DNA from: Wenzhouxiangella sp.
Lineage (GTDB): Bacteria; Pseudomonadota; Gammaproteobacteria; Xanthomonadales; Wenzhouxiangellaceae
Direction: 5' to 3'
DNA length: 13,932 bases
Assembly: GCA_007127425.1 (NCBI GenBank)
Contig: SKZJ01000254.1
Span: forward strand, 1-13,932
The notes beneath the pieces were generated by a model that was not told where the DNA came from, searched no databases, and was given only the letters and a program-made list of their open reading frames with translations. The position numbers and the translations under genes are program-made. Positions 1 through 6,697 of the stretch are shown piece by piece; the first letter of the stretch is position 1; the number at the start of each line of letters is the position of its first letter.

Positions 1-133
1 GGTCTCCGCCTCGTTTGGGCTCGCTCATTTGGAATGACCAAACCACGCTCGCCCAAGCCAAGCCGGAGCCTCCCGCAGAGGCGCCGTCGCGCCCGTGCAG
101 AGTTGTTCAGAGGTTCCCTAAGACCGGAGGTCC
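1..133. other. Non-coding edge with an imperfect palindrome
   Basis: I see no credible gene here. Positions 1-69 form an imperfect inverted repeat centred near 35: TTTGG at 28-32 faces CCAAA at 38-42, GTTTGGG at 13-19 faces CCCAAGC further out, and the outer ends carry a GGTCTCC/GGAGCC-like pairing. No T-run follows on either strand, so it is not a standard intrinsic terminator. It lies beyond the nfuA repeat and may be the edge of another intergenic repeat or the 3' region of a neighbouring gene outside the window. Confidence 0.25.
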
Positions 134-277
134 GAAAAACGTAGAACGGAAGACGTAAAACGGGGGCGACGCCAGTGGCTTCGTTTTGTCTCCGGTGGCC
201 AATGGCAAGTCCACCACCCTTGGCCCGCCAACTTGATACCGGCAATACGCCACCCCCCGTTTTACGTTTTTTCGTTT
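134..277. repeat. Palindromic intergenic repeat, copy A
   Basis: An element of about 144 bp lies directly after the nfuA stop. Its arms are made of degenerate AACGNAA-like units ending in a G/C run. The innermost 14 bases of the left arm (153-166) are perfectly complementary to 254-267, and weaker pairing continues outward. Inside, GGCCAA at 197-202 faces TTGGCC at 220-225. The interior shares GCCAATGGCA and a GGCAAT-N-CGC block with the repeat at 9251-9398, in the same order and orientation, so the two are diverged copies of one family. It has no coding capacity. In the nfuA transcript the 3' arm is T-rich, so it could also help end or stabilise that message; this is inference. Confidence 0.7.
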
Positions 278-282
278 ATCCC

Positions 283-858
283 TCAGTAATACGGATTTTC
301 GCCGGTTTCGTGGTCGGTGGCGTCGATGACCTCGCGCACCTCCGGCACTTCCTGCTTCAGCGTCGTCTCAATGCCCTGCTTCAGGGTCACGTCGACCATG
401 CCGCAGCCGTGGCAGCCACCGCCAAAGCGCAGGACGACATCGTTGTCGTCGGTCACATCAACCAGGCCGACCTGGCCGCCGTGTGATGCGACCATTGGAT
501 TGATCCGCGTTTCCAGCACCCAGCTGACGCGCTCCTGGATCGGCGCATCGGAAGACGGACGTTGCCCTTTCAATCCGGGAGCACGGATATTGAGCTCGCC
601 GCCCATGGCAGTGCTCTCGAAGTCGATCATTGCGCCATCCAGGACGTCTGCACTCTCACGCTCGACGTAGAGCGTGAAGGATTGGCAATCGATAACGTGA
701 TCGTCGTCACGCTGCTGCCCTCGCGGGCAGTAGGTGAGTTCAACATCGGCCGCCGGAGTGCCCGAGTTGACCACGCGCAGGCGCAGATGGGTGTCATCGG
801 GCTGCTGCTCGAGCAGCTTGCCGAAATAATCTCGGGCGGCGGGGGTGACGGTCAACAT
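283..858 (-). CDS. nfuA: Fe-S biogenesis protein NfuA
   Basis: NfuA is a cytoplasmic carrier that holds a [4Fe-4S] cluster at a dimer interface and passes it to target enzymes, especially under oxidative stress or iron shortage. The N-terminal part (about residues 1-95) is the degenerate A-type (HesB-like) domain, and the C-terminal part is the Nfu domain with the motif GGGCHGCGMVDVTLK. The ligand cysteines fall at 149 and 152, and the ATG at 856-858 gives 191 residues; both match Escherichia coli NfuA. I therefore prefer this ATG over a TTG two codons upstream (862-864). The A-type domain lacks the usual three-cysteine set, as is normal for NfuA. No strong ribosome binding site is visible. 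It follows the esterase gene after about 60 nt and is followed at once by repeat A. Confidence 0.96.
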   Translation of the reverse strand: MLTVTPAARDYFGKLLEQQPDDTHLRLRVVNSGTPAADVELTYCPRGQQRDDDHVIDCQSFTLYVERESADVLDGAMIDFESTAMGGELNIRAPGLKGQRPSSDAPIQERVSWVLETRINPMVASHGGQVGLVDVTDDNDVVLRFGGGCHGCGMVDVTLKQGIETTLKQEVPEVREVIDATDHETGENPYY

Positions 859-882
859 GGGCAACTCGGTAGCGGGAAGTTC

Positions 883-888
883 ATTATC
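883..888 (-). promoter_or_regulatory. Possible -10 element for nfuA
   Basis: On the minus strand GATAAT sits in an AT-rich patch in the otherwise GC-rich gap between the esterase gene and nfuA, about 25 nt before the nfuA ATG. No convincing -35 box lies at the normal distance; a TTGAAA occurs but is too far upstream. I see no IscR-type site. It may be a weak or activator-dependent promoter that lets nfuA be transcribed separately from the upstream genes. Confidence 0.2.
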
Positions 889-918
889 TAATCAATGTGC
901 CGGCAGATAGGCAGGCTT

Positions 919-1968
919 TCAAGCCAGGCTCAAGCGCGCAAGCAGCCACGGCAGGGACTCATCGTAACGCCAGTCGATGCCGGAATGGGTGCCGTCGAAC
1001 TCCTCGTAGTGGTGGTCGACGCCCAACTCCTCGAAAACATCGTGGAGCTGGCGGGTGCCGTAATGGATGAAGTACTGGTCCCGACTGCCGGCGTCGATCC
1101 ACAGCCCCGACAACCTCTTGAGCGCATCGGCATGAGTACGGGCAGCGACAACCGGATCGAAGTCCATCCAGCGCTCCCACACCGCCGCGTCCAGGCGGCA
1201 GGTCCGAAGATCGAACGGCAATTTCAAACCAAGCGGCCGATCAGCCGCGGGTGAATAGCTGGCTGCAAGACACAGCGTCATCATGGTATGAAAGGCTGCG
1301 CCCCCCGGTCGCTTGTCGCGCCAGAACGTGCGTACGAAATGCTCGACATCTCCGTCATGACGCGCCAGCACGTCGCAGCACAACGGAAAGTCTCGCAGGT
1401 AGACGCGATCGAAACCACAGTCGCCGGCGTGGCTGGCGGCCACGGCAAACGCCCCGGGACGCTGCATGACCAGGTGCAAGGCGCCGAAGCCCCCCGAAGA
1501 CTTGCCGAAGGCTCCACGCGCAGCCGACTCCGGAATGGTTCGGAAAGCGTCGTCGACGGCCGGCACCAGTTCGTCGACGATGTAATCGGCATAGCGACCC
1601 ATCGCCGGCGTATTGACATACTGGTTGCCTCCCAGGCTGGTATAGCAGTCGGGAAACACCATGATCACAGGCGGCATTCTTTCCTCGGCAATCAGGCGAT
1701 CCAGGCGCCGCGGCAGGTTCTCACCGTGATTGCGCCAGTTGACCTGCCCCGGACCGGCGTTGGTGTAGGCGGCCAGGCACCACAGGACCGGGTACCGCTG
1801 ATCGTTCTGTTCATACCCGGGTGGCAGGTAGACAGGATGCTCGCGTTCGACCGGGTCGCCGAGGGCATTGCCGACGAGTAACCCGGAACGGTGCTTCAGG
1901 CGAGTCACCTGCCCGGCCGGTGCGGCCGGAGTTGGCCTCAGCGGCCTGGATGATGAGGTCGTGCTCAT
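919..1968 (-). CDS. Esterase of the PF00756 (EstD/enterochelin-esterase) type
   Basis: This is an alpha/beta-hydrolase of 349 residues that probably cleaves ester bonds; the substrate cannot be read from the sequence. The likely nucleophile is Ser157 in GKSSGGFGAL (G-x-S-x-G). Candidate partners are Asp292 or Asp297 in IDAGSRDQY and His328 in DGTHSGIDWRY. VYLPPGY near residue 47 and MVFPDCYTSLGGNQY near 103 are typical of the esterase-D-like family, where the latter region lines the oxyanion side. No signal peptide is evident: the N-terminus is Ser/Pro/Ala-rich but not hydrophobic, so a cytoplasmic location is likely. The start is ATG at 1966-1968, about 30 nt after the dehydratase stop. An S-formylglutathione hydrolase is less likely because key flanking motifs differ. 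Family assignment is good and function is unknown. Confidence 0.85.
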   Translation of the reverse strand: MSTTSSSRPLRPTPAAPAGQVTRLKHRSGLLVGNALGDPVEREHPVYLPPGYEQNDQRYPVLWCLAAYTNAGPGQVNWRNHGENLPRRLDRLIAEERMPPVIMVFPDCYTSLGGNQYVNTPAMGRYADYIVDELVPAVDDAFRTIPESAARGAFGKSSGGFGALHLVMQRPGAFAVAASHAGDCGFDRVYLRDFPLCCDVLARHDGDVEHFVRTFWRDKRPGGAAFHTMMTLCLAASYSPAADRPLGLKLPFDLRTCRLDAAVWERWMDFDPVVAARTHADALKRLSGLWIDAGSRDQYFIHYGTRQLHDVFEELGVDHHYEEFDGTHSGIDWRYDESLPWLLARLSLA

Positions 1969-1998
1969 AAGAAAGCGCGGTTGATGATGAGTGGCCAG

Positions 1999-3885
1999 TC
2001 AGCCGGCCAGCGGTACGACCTTGCGCTCGCGCCGCGGCACGCGACCCAACTCGGGCACAAGCTCCAGCAGCAGTCGACGCAAGGCTGCATTGTCGTAAAG
2101 CAACACGGCCTGCTCGGCCTGGCGCAACCGCTCCTCGATCCCTTCAAGTTGGCGGGATGGGCTGCGAGTCTGGAAAATCTTTTCGTGTGCCGTGGTGGCG
2201 TAGGGCTCATGCTCGTGGAACAACTCCTCGTAGAGCTTTTCGCCGGGACGCAGTCCCGTATAGACGATCTCGACGTCTCGCCCTGGTTCCTTGCCTGCCA
2301 GGCGGATGAGCTGTTCGGCCAGAAAGCTGATGCGAACCGGCTCGCCCATATCGAGTACGAAAACCTCGCCGCCCTTGCCCAGGACCGCCGCCTGCAGGAT
2401 CAACTGGCCCGCCTCGGCAATGGTCATGAAATAACGGGTGATCTCCGGATGCGTCACGGTCACCGGGCCGCCATTGCGGATCTGCTCGTTGAACAACGGC
2501 ACCACCGAACCGGTGGAGTTGAGCACATTGCCGAAACGAACGGTGATGAACCGGGTATCGGCATTGTTGTTGAGGTACTGGCAGTACAGCTCCGCGGTCC
2601 GCTTGGTTGCACCCATGATATTGCAGGGATTGACCGCCTTGTCGGTGGAGATGAGCACAAAGGAACTGGCGCGATAGCGAACGGCCGCATCAGCCACCCG
2701 GCGGGTACCGATGACATTGTTGCGGAAGGCCTCACGCACCTGGTGCTGGAGCATTGGCAGATGCTTGTACGCAGCAGCGTGGAAGACCACTTCCGGACGC
2801 GAGCGCTTCATGACTGTCTCGACAGTGGCCGAATCACACACATCCCCCAACACGGTCTCGACCATGAGATCGCTGAATTCCGACTTGAGACGGTGATCGA
2901 TGCGATAAAGGTTGTATTCGCTGTTGTCCAGCACCACCAGCCCGGCCGGATCCAGCCGCGCGATCTGGCAACAGAGCTCAGCACCGATCGACCCGCCGCC
3001 GCCGGTCACCAGCACGCGCTTGCCGGCCAGTCCCGAGCGAATCGATTCCCAGTCCAGCGAGACCGGCTCCCGCCCGAGTAAATCGTCGATGGCGACCGGC
3101 TTGAGGTCGTCGAATCGGGTGATGCTGGCGCCCATCTGCTTGAGCGTAGGCAGCGTCCGAAACTCCACCCCGGCCTTCTCGCAGGCCTCGACAATGCGCT
3201 GCATCTGCTGGTTGGTGGCGGAGGGGATGGCGATGGCCGCCATGTCGATGGCGGCCTCGCGCGCGATGCGCGGCAGGTTGCTGACATCACCGAGCACCGG
3301 AACGCCCAGGATCTCGGTGTTGCACAGGCGGCGATCGTCGTCCAGAAAACCGACGATGTCGTAACTCCCGCGGCGACGCAGCTCCGGCAGCAACATGCGG
3401 CCGGAACTGCCGGCCCCGATAATGACGGTGCGAAAGGTCTGGCGGCGGCGATGAACTTCCAGCCGCATATCCTTGAAAACACGATAGACAAGCCGCGGAA
3501 TGCCGAGCATCAGCATCAACAGCAGGGGAAACGCCCAGACCATGAGCACCATCAGCTCCAGCGGTGCATCGAGCACCAGCAGCACGGCACTGCTGGCCAC
3601 CGCCGCCAGCAAGGCGGCACGGCCCAGGTTGGCGAGATCGGGAAGGCTCGCAAAGCGCCAGACACCACGGTAGAGCCCGGTCCGCCATTGCAGGAAGCCC
3701 TGGATGACCAAGACCAGGTTGATCTCGATCGCCAGTTGACGCCAGTCGACTGCAGTCTCCCCCAGCAACCACAGCGTGGCCAGTCTGGCAACCAGCCAGG
3801 CAACGCCGATCATCACCAGATCATGCACGACCACCAGGGTGCGCAAATTCAAAAATGAAATCCGCTGTTCGTGCTGATCATTCAT
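1999..3885 (-). CDS. WbpM/CapD/PglF-type nucleotide-sugar 4,6-dehydratase, membrane-anchored
   Basis: This protein of 628 residues has the architecture of WbpM and PglF, which convert UDP-GlcNAc to a 4-keto-6-deoxy sugar for O-antigen or glycan synthesis. The N-terminus holds about four membrane segments (roughly 15-37, 52-66, 87-106 and 110-130). A first nucleotide-binding fold begins at VIIGAGSSGR (154-163), and a catalytic short-chain dehydrogenase domain begins at VTGGGGSIGAEL (293-304). The active-site stretch STDKAVNP (413-420) followed by MGATK (424-428) has Met in place of the usual Tyr of the SDR triad, as is characteristic of this family. The C-terminus contains RPGEKLYEELF. The start overlaps the preceding glycosyltransferase stop by 8 nt (ATGAATGA), which suggests translational coupling. 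The exact sugar product is not readable from sequence. Confidence 0.92.
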   Translation of the reverse strand: MNDQHEQRISFLNLRTLVVVHDLVMIGVAWLVARLATLWLLGETAVDWRQLAIEINLVLVIQGFLQWRTGLYRGVWRFASLPDLANLGRAALLAAVASSAVLLVLDAPLELMVLMVWAFPLLLMLMLGIPRLVYRVFKDMRLEVHRRRQTFRTVIIGAGSSGRMLLPELRRRGSYDIVGFLDDDRRLCNTEILGVPVLGDVSNLPRIAREAAIDMAAIAIPSATNQQMQRIVEACEKAGVEFRTLPTLKQMGASITRFDDLKPVAIDDLLGREPVSLDWESIRSGLAGKRVLVTGGGGSIGAELCCQIARLDPAGLVVLDNSEYNLYRIDHRLKSEFSDLMVETVLGDVCDSATVETVMKRSRPEVVFHAAAYKHLPMLQHQVREAFRNNVIGTRRVADAAVRYRASSFVLISTDKAVNPCNIMGATKRTAELYCQYLNNNADTRFITVRFGNVLNSTGSVVPLFNEQIRNGGPVTVTHPEITRYFMTIAEAGQLILQAAVLGKGGEVFVLDMGEPVRISFLAEQLIRLAGKEPGRDVEIVYTGLRPGEKLYEELFHEHEPYATTAHEKIFQTRSPSRQLEGIEERLRQAEQAVLLYDNAALRRLLLELVPELGRVPRRERKVVPLAG

Positions 3886-4900
3886 GCCCTTGATTCTCCG
3901 TTACCGTGGCAGACTGAATGACCCACCATCCTCCGGCAAGCAATACGATCAGGCCGATTGCAATCCCTGCCCCCAGCCCGGGATATACAACCGCGGCCCA
4001 TGCCGCCGGCATGACCAGCAGCAGGTTGGTTGCGGCATACAGCGCCAGAACCTGCCCGTGACTACTACCCGCCACGATCAGTCGCTGATAGGCGTGCTGC
4101 CGATGCGCAGTATACCACCGCTCGCCACGACTCACTCTCAGCGCCAATGTCGCTGTGGCATCGACCACGAACACCGAGGTGAGGATCAGGCTGACCCAGA
4201 CACTCACTGCCCCGCTGGCAGCGCCGACCAGGGCCAGCATCGCAACCCCTCCTCCCAGAACCATGGAACCGACGTCCCCCATGAAAATCCGTGCCGGTGG
4301 ACGATTCCAGACCAGAAACCCGGCAAATCCACCGGCCATGGCGAGTGCAAAAGAGGCCGGGCCCGTCAGGTCATTCATCAACATGATCACCGCGAAGGAC
4401 AGGCCCGACCAGGCACCCTGCATGGCGGCGAGACCGTCGGACCCATCCATGAAGTTATGCAGGTTGATCAGCCACACCACGGCAACGCCGGCAAGCGGCG
4501 TCCACAGCCAGGGCCAATGCAATGAATAATCAAGTACGACGACAGTTGCGACTGGGCCAAGCCACCACAACCCGAGCACGGCCACTGCCGACTGCACCGC
4601 AAGCCTGACCGCCGGATGCAGTTCGGCACGATCATCGAGCCACCCCAGCATCGCCAGCACGCTCACTGCAAACACGCCGGGCCACCACAGTGGATCGCCG
4701 GCCAGAAGGACCGCGATCAGGAAAGCCACTGCAATTGCCAACCCACCGCCGCGCGGTGTCGGGGCAGTGTGGCTGCGTCGCTCGCCGGGAAGGTCGACCA
4801 GGTTGAACCGCAGCAGCCACCGTCGAAGCAGCGGCGTCAGTACGGTGGCCAGGATGAACGCGACCGGCAGCGAGAGCCAGCCCGGTGGCCAGCCCGTCAT
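3878..4900 (-). CDS. WecA/WbpL-family polyprenyl-phosphate sugar-1-phosphate transferase
   Basis: A polytopic inner-membrane enzyme of the MraY/WecA (GT4) family. These transfer a HexNAc-1-phosphate from a UDP-sugar onto undecaprenyl phosphate, the first step of O-antigen or related glycan assembly. The 340 residues form about ten hydrophobic segments. Family motifs appear in order: GWLDDR with the acidic pair Asp89-Asp90, NFMDGSDG (149-156), RIFMGDVGS (204-212) and the cytoplasmic loop HRQHAYQR (266-273). The YxxH-type end loop and the HNFMDG wording are closer to WbpL than to MraY. I chose the ATG at 4898-4900, which overlaps the lapB stop in an ATGA and starts at a membrane segment; the longer frame to 4999 would add a tail overlapping the lapB zinc motif. 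The dehydratase follows with an 8-nt overlap. Sugar specificity is unknown. Confidence 0.92.
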   Translation of the reverse strand: MTGWPPGWLSLPVAFILATVLTPLLRRWLLRFNLVDLPGERRSHTAPTPRGGGLAIAVAFLIAVLLAGDPLWWPGVFAVSVLAMLGWLDDRAELHPAVRLAVQSAVAVLGLWWLGPVATVVVLDYSLHWPWLWTPLAGVAVVWLINLHNFMDGSDGLAAMQGAWSGLSFAVIMLMNDLTGPASFALAMAGGFAGFLVWNRPPARIFMGDVGSMVLGGGVAMLALVGAASGAVSVWVSLILTSVFVVDATATLALRVSRGERWYTAHRQHAYQRLIVAGSSHGQVLALYAATNLLLVMPAAWAAVVYPGLGAGIAIGLIVLLAGGWWVIQSATVTENQGHE

Positions 4901-6066
4901 TCCCCGAGAACGCCGGTAATTGCCCGGGTCTTGTCCCACTGCCGGCAGCCGGGACACTGCCAGTGCCAGGACCGGCCGCTGAAACCGCATTGCTGGCAAC
5001 GGTAGAGCGGCTGACCTTCCAGCAGACGTTGCACCAGGTTGCGCATCATGTCCGGGCCCAGTTCATCCAGACTGACCCCCTGGCGGTAAACCAGCTCGAC
5101 GAGATACTCCAGGCCTCTGACAGTCGGACGCTCGGACTGGTAGTGAAGCAGCAGCTCGACCGCCGCGCGCGGATCGGATTCGGCCCTGATTTTCGCCAGC
5201 GCCAGGATCGCGGTCGTCATGGGCTGCTTCGCCACCATTTGCTCAAGCCAGCGCTCCACGATTTCGTCGCGGCCGGACCTGCGATGCGCTTCCATCAACG
5301 GTTCAAGCGTGAAGACCAGGCAGTCGGGATCGAGTTCGCAGGCTTCACGGAAACAATCCGCCGCACTATCCCAACGCCCCTCGGAAGCAGCAAGCTCGGC
5401 GTGCAGCAAACGGGCACGCGCACTGCCCGGATCATGCCGCCTTGCCTGACGCAAGGCCGGAACAACCGCCTCGTTGGCGCCCCGGTCGAGTGCTTCGCGG
5501 GCCACCTCGCAATAGAGCTGGGAGATCAGATGATCCCCTTCCTTGCCATCGAATTTTCTCAGGTGCTGGGCCTGTACGATGGCATTCTCCCAGTCCCTTT
5601 CCTGCTGGTAGATATCGAGCAGTTGCCGAGCCGGCTTGTCGCTCTCGACCGAATGGTCAAGCAACTCGCTGAACAGCCGCTCGGCCCGGTCGAGCAGGCC
5701 GGCCTGCATGTAATCCTCACCCAGTTCCAGCAAGGCCTGGGAACGCTGCTCCTCGGTCAGATTGGGGCGAGTGATGATGTGCTTGTGAAAGCGGATCGCC
5801 TTGTCCATTTCGCCGCGGCGACGGAAAAGATTACCCAGGGCGAGATGGGTTTCAACCGTGTCACGATTGATTTCGGCCAATTCCAGGAAGACCTCGATGG
5901 CCTTGTCGGGCTGCTCGTTGAGGAGGTAGTTCAGCCCCCGGAAATAGCTCGACGAAAGTGCACCGGTCCGATGGCGTCCACGTCCCGCAGCCATCTGGCG
6001 CGCAACCAGCCAACCACATGCCGCCGCCAGCAGAAGCAGAAGGAAGAAAAGACCATATTCAAGCAT
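4897..6066 (-). CDS. lapB: LPS assembly regulator LapB (YciM)
   Basis: LapB is an inner-membrane-anchored TPR protein that works with the protease FtsH to control LpxC turnover, and so the amount of lipopolysaccharide. It has one N-terminal membrane helix (about residues 3-22), then a TPR array from about 37 to 330 (for example SSYFRGLNYLLNEQPDKAIE and LGNLFRRRGEMDKAI), then a rubredoxin-like metal site CQQCGFSG...CPGCRQW. The four cysteines are at 357, 360, 371 and 374. Length (389) and cysteine positions match E. coli LapB. The start ATG overlaps the lapA stop by 8 nt, and its own stop overlaps the next gene by 4 nt. Placement directly before two O-antigen-type enzymes couples LPS dosage control with surface glycan synthesis. 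Confidence 0.97.
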   Translation of the reverse strand: MLEYGLFFLLLLLAAACGWLVARQMAAGRGRHRTGALSSSYFRGLNYLLNEQPDKAIEVFLELAEINRDTVETHLALGNLFRRRGEMDKAIRFHKHIITRPNLTEEQRSQALLELGEDYMQAGLLDRAERLFSELLDHSVESDKPARQLLDIYQQERDWENAIVQAQHLRKFDGKEGDHLISQLYCEVAREALDRGANEAVVPALRQARRHDPGSARARLLHAELAASEGRWDSAADCFREACELDPDCLVFTLEPLMEAHRRSGRDEIVERWLEQMVAKQPMTTAILALAKIRAESDPRAAVELLLHYQSERPTVRGLEYLVELVYRQGVSLDELGPDMMRNLVQRLLEGQPLYRCQQCGFSGRSWHWQCPGCRQWDKTRAITGVLGE

Positions 6067-6331
6067 TCGATTGGTCGGTCATCCCGGATTCCGCGGATGC
6101 CTTGGCCCGACCACGGTGGGCCAGTCGGGAAGGCAGAACGAACAACACTGCGGCGAGGATGAGCCCGAGCAGGATACCTGCAGCGAGTGCCGCCATTACC
6201 AGGGCGCCCAGGGGAAAATTCAGGCTGATCACCAGCAGGTCCAGGGTGACCGTCTGCGGGTTGAGCACACCAATGACGAGACCGGCAACAACTGCCGCCA
6301 GAAAGAAGAACAGCAGGAGCCAGCGGAACAT
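6059..6331 (-). CDS. lapA: LPS assembly protein LapA (YciS, DUF1049)
   Basis: A small inner-membrane protein of 90 residues that partners LapB in lipopolysaccharide homeostasis. Two hydrophobic segments are clear (about 3-23 and 40-67), separated by the conserved family stretch NPQTVTLDLLVISLNFPLG. A basic segment (SRLAHRGRAK) and a short polar tail follow. The start ATG lies 6 nt after the ihfB stop without a recognisable ribosome binding site, and its stop overlaps lapB by 8 nt. It is probably translated by coupling within the ihfB-lapA-lapB message. It is slightly shorter than the E. coli protein at its C-terminus, which is the variable part. Confidence 0.93.
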   Translation of the reverse strand: MFRWLLLFFFLAAVVAGLVIGVLNPQTVTLDLLVISLNFPLGALVMAALAAGILLGLILAAVLFVLPSRLAHRGRAKASAESGMTDQSNA

Positions 6332-6337
6332 ACCGGG

Positions 6338-6628
6338 CTAGGACGGACCGTTGTCGTTCACTCGCTCACGCAGGGCCTTGCCCGGCTTGAAGTGAGGAAC
6401 GTATTTACCCGGCAAGGCCACCGCCTCACCCGTCTTGGGGTTGCGGCCCATGCGCGGAGGACGATAATGCAGGGAAAAGCTGCCAAAACCCCGAATCTCG
6501 ATTCGTTCCCCCTCGGCCAGTGCCCGGCTGAGTTGCTCAAGAATGCAGCGAACAGCCAGTTCCACGTCGGCCTGACTCAGGTGGGTCTGATCTCCCGCCA
6601 TGAGTTCGATGAGCTCGGATTTGGTCAT
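6338..6628 (-). CDS. ihfB: Integration host factor beta subunit
   Basis: IHF-beta pairs with IHF-alpha to bind and sharply bend DNA at specific sites, affecting transcription, recombination and nucleoid structure. The 96-residue sequence begins [10 protein letters not shown]. It carries the beta-arm motif [15 protein letters not shown], with the intercalating proline at 64 in GRNP. GFGSF (48-52) is the usual body motif. I chose the ATG at 6626-6628 because it gives the family start and length and has a GGGGAG ribosome binding site just upstream; an in-frame extension to 6658 would add ten residues that are not family-like. It follows rpsA after a 69-nt gap holding a hairpin, as in many gammaproteobacteria. 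Confidence 0.97.
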   Translation of the reverse strand: MTKSELIELMAGDQTHLSQADVELAVRCILEQLSRALAEGERIEIRGFGSFSLHYRPPRMGRNPKTGEAVALPGKYVPHFKPGKALRERVNDNGPS

Positions 6629-6651
6629 ACCACTCCCCTGTCGCGAGATAA

Positions 6652-6680
6652 CCGGCATCCTGCACCTGGCGGGATGCCGG
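6652..6680 (-). other. Hairpin between rpsA and ihfB
   Basis: CCGGCATCC at 6652-6660 is perfectly complementary to GGATGCCGG at 6672-6680, with an 11-nt loop; a G-U pair can extend it by one in the sense RNA. No T-run follows, so it is not a standard terminator. It could mark an RNA processing site or slow nucleases, which would separate the abundance of the rpsA and ihfB messages; this role is inferred only. Confidence 0.5.
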
Positions 6681-6697
6681 CCTCTCTCATCATGCGA

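Noticed and set aside
1981..3081. Plus-strand open frame of 366 codons opposite the dehydratase gene
   Set aside because: It lies fully antisense to a clear WbpM/CapD-type gene; the composition is explained by codon bias on the other strand.
4901..4999. N-terminal extension of the WecA/WbpL-type transferase
   Set aside because: The extra 33 residues overlap the conserved zinc-binding end of lapB in another frame and do not resemble the family; ATG at 4898-4900 forms the usual ATGA overlap.
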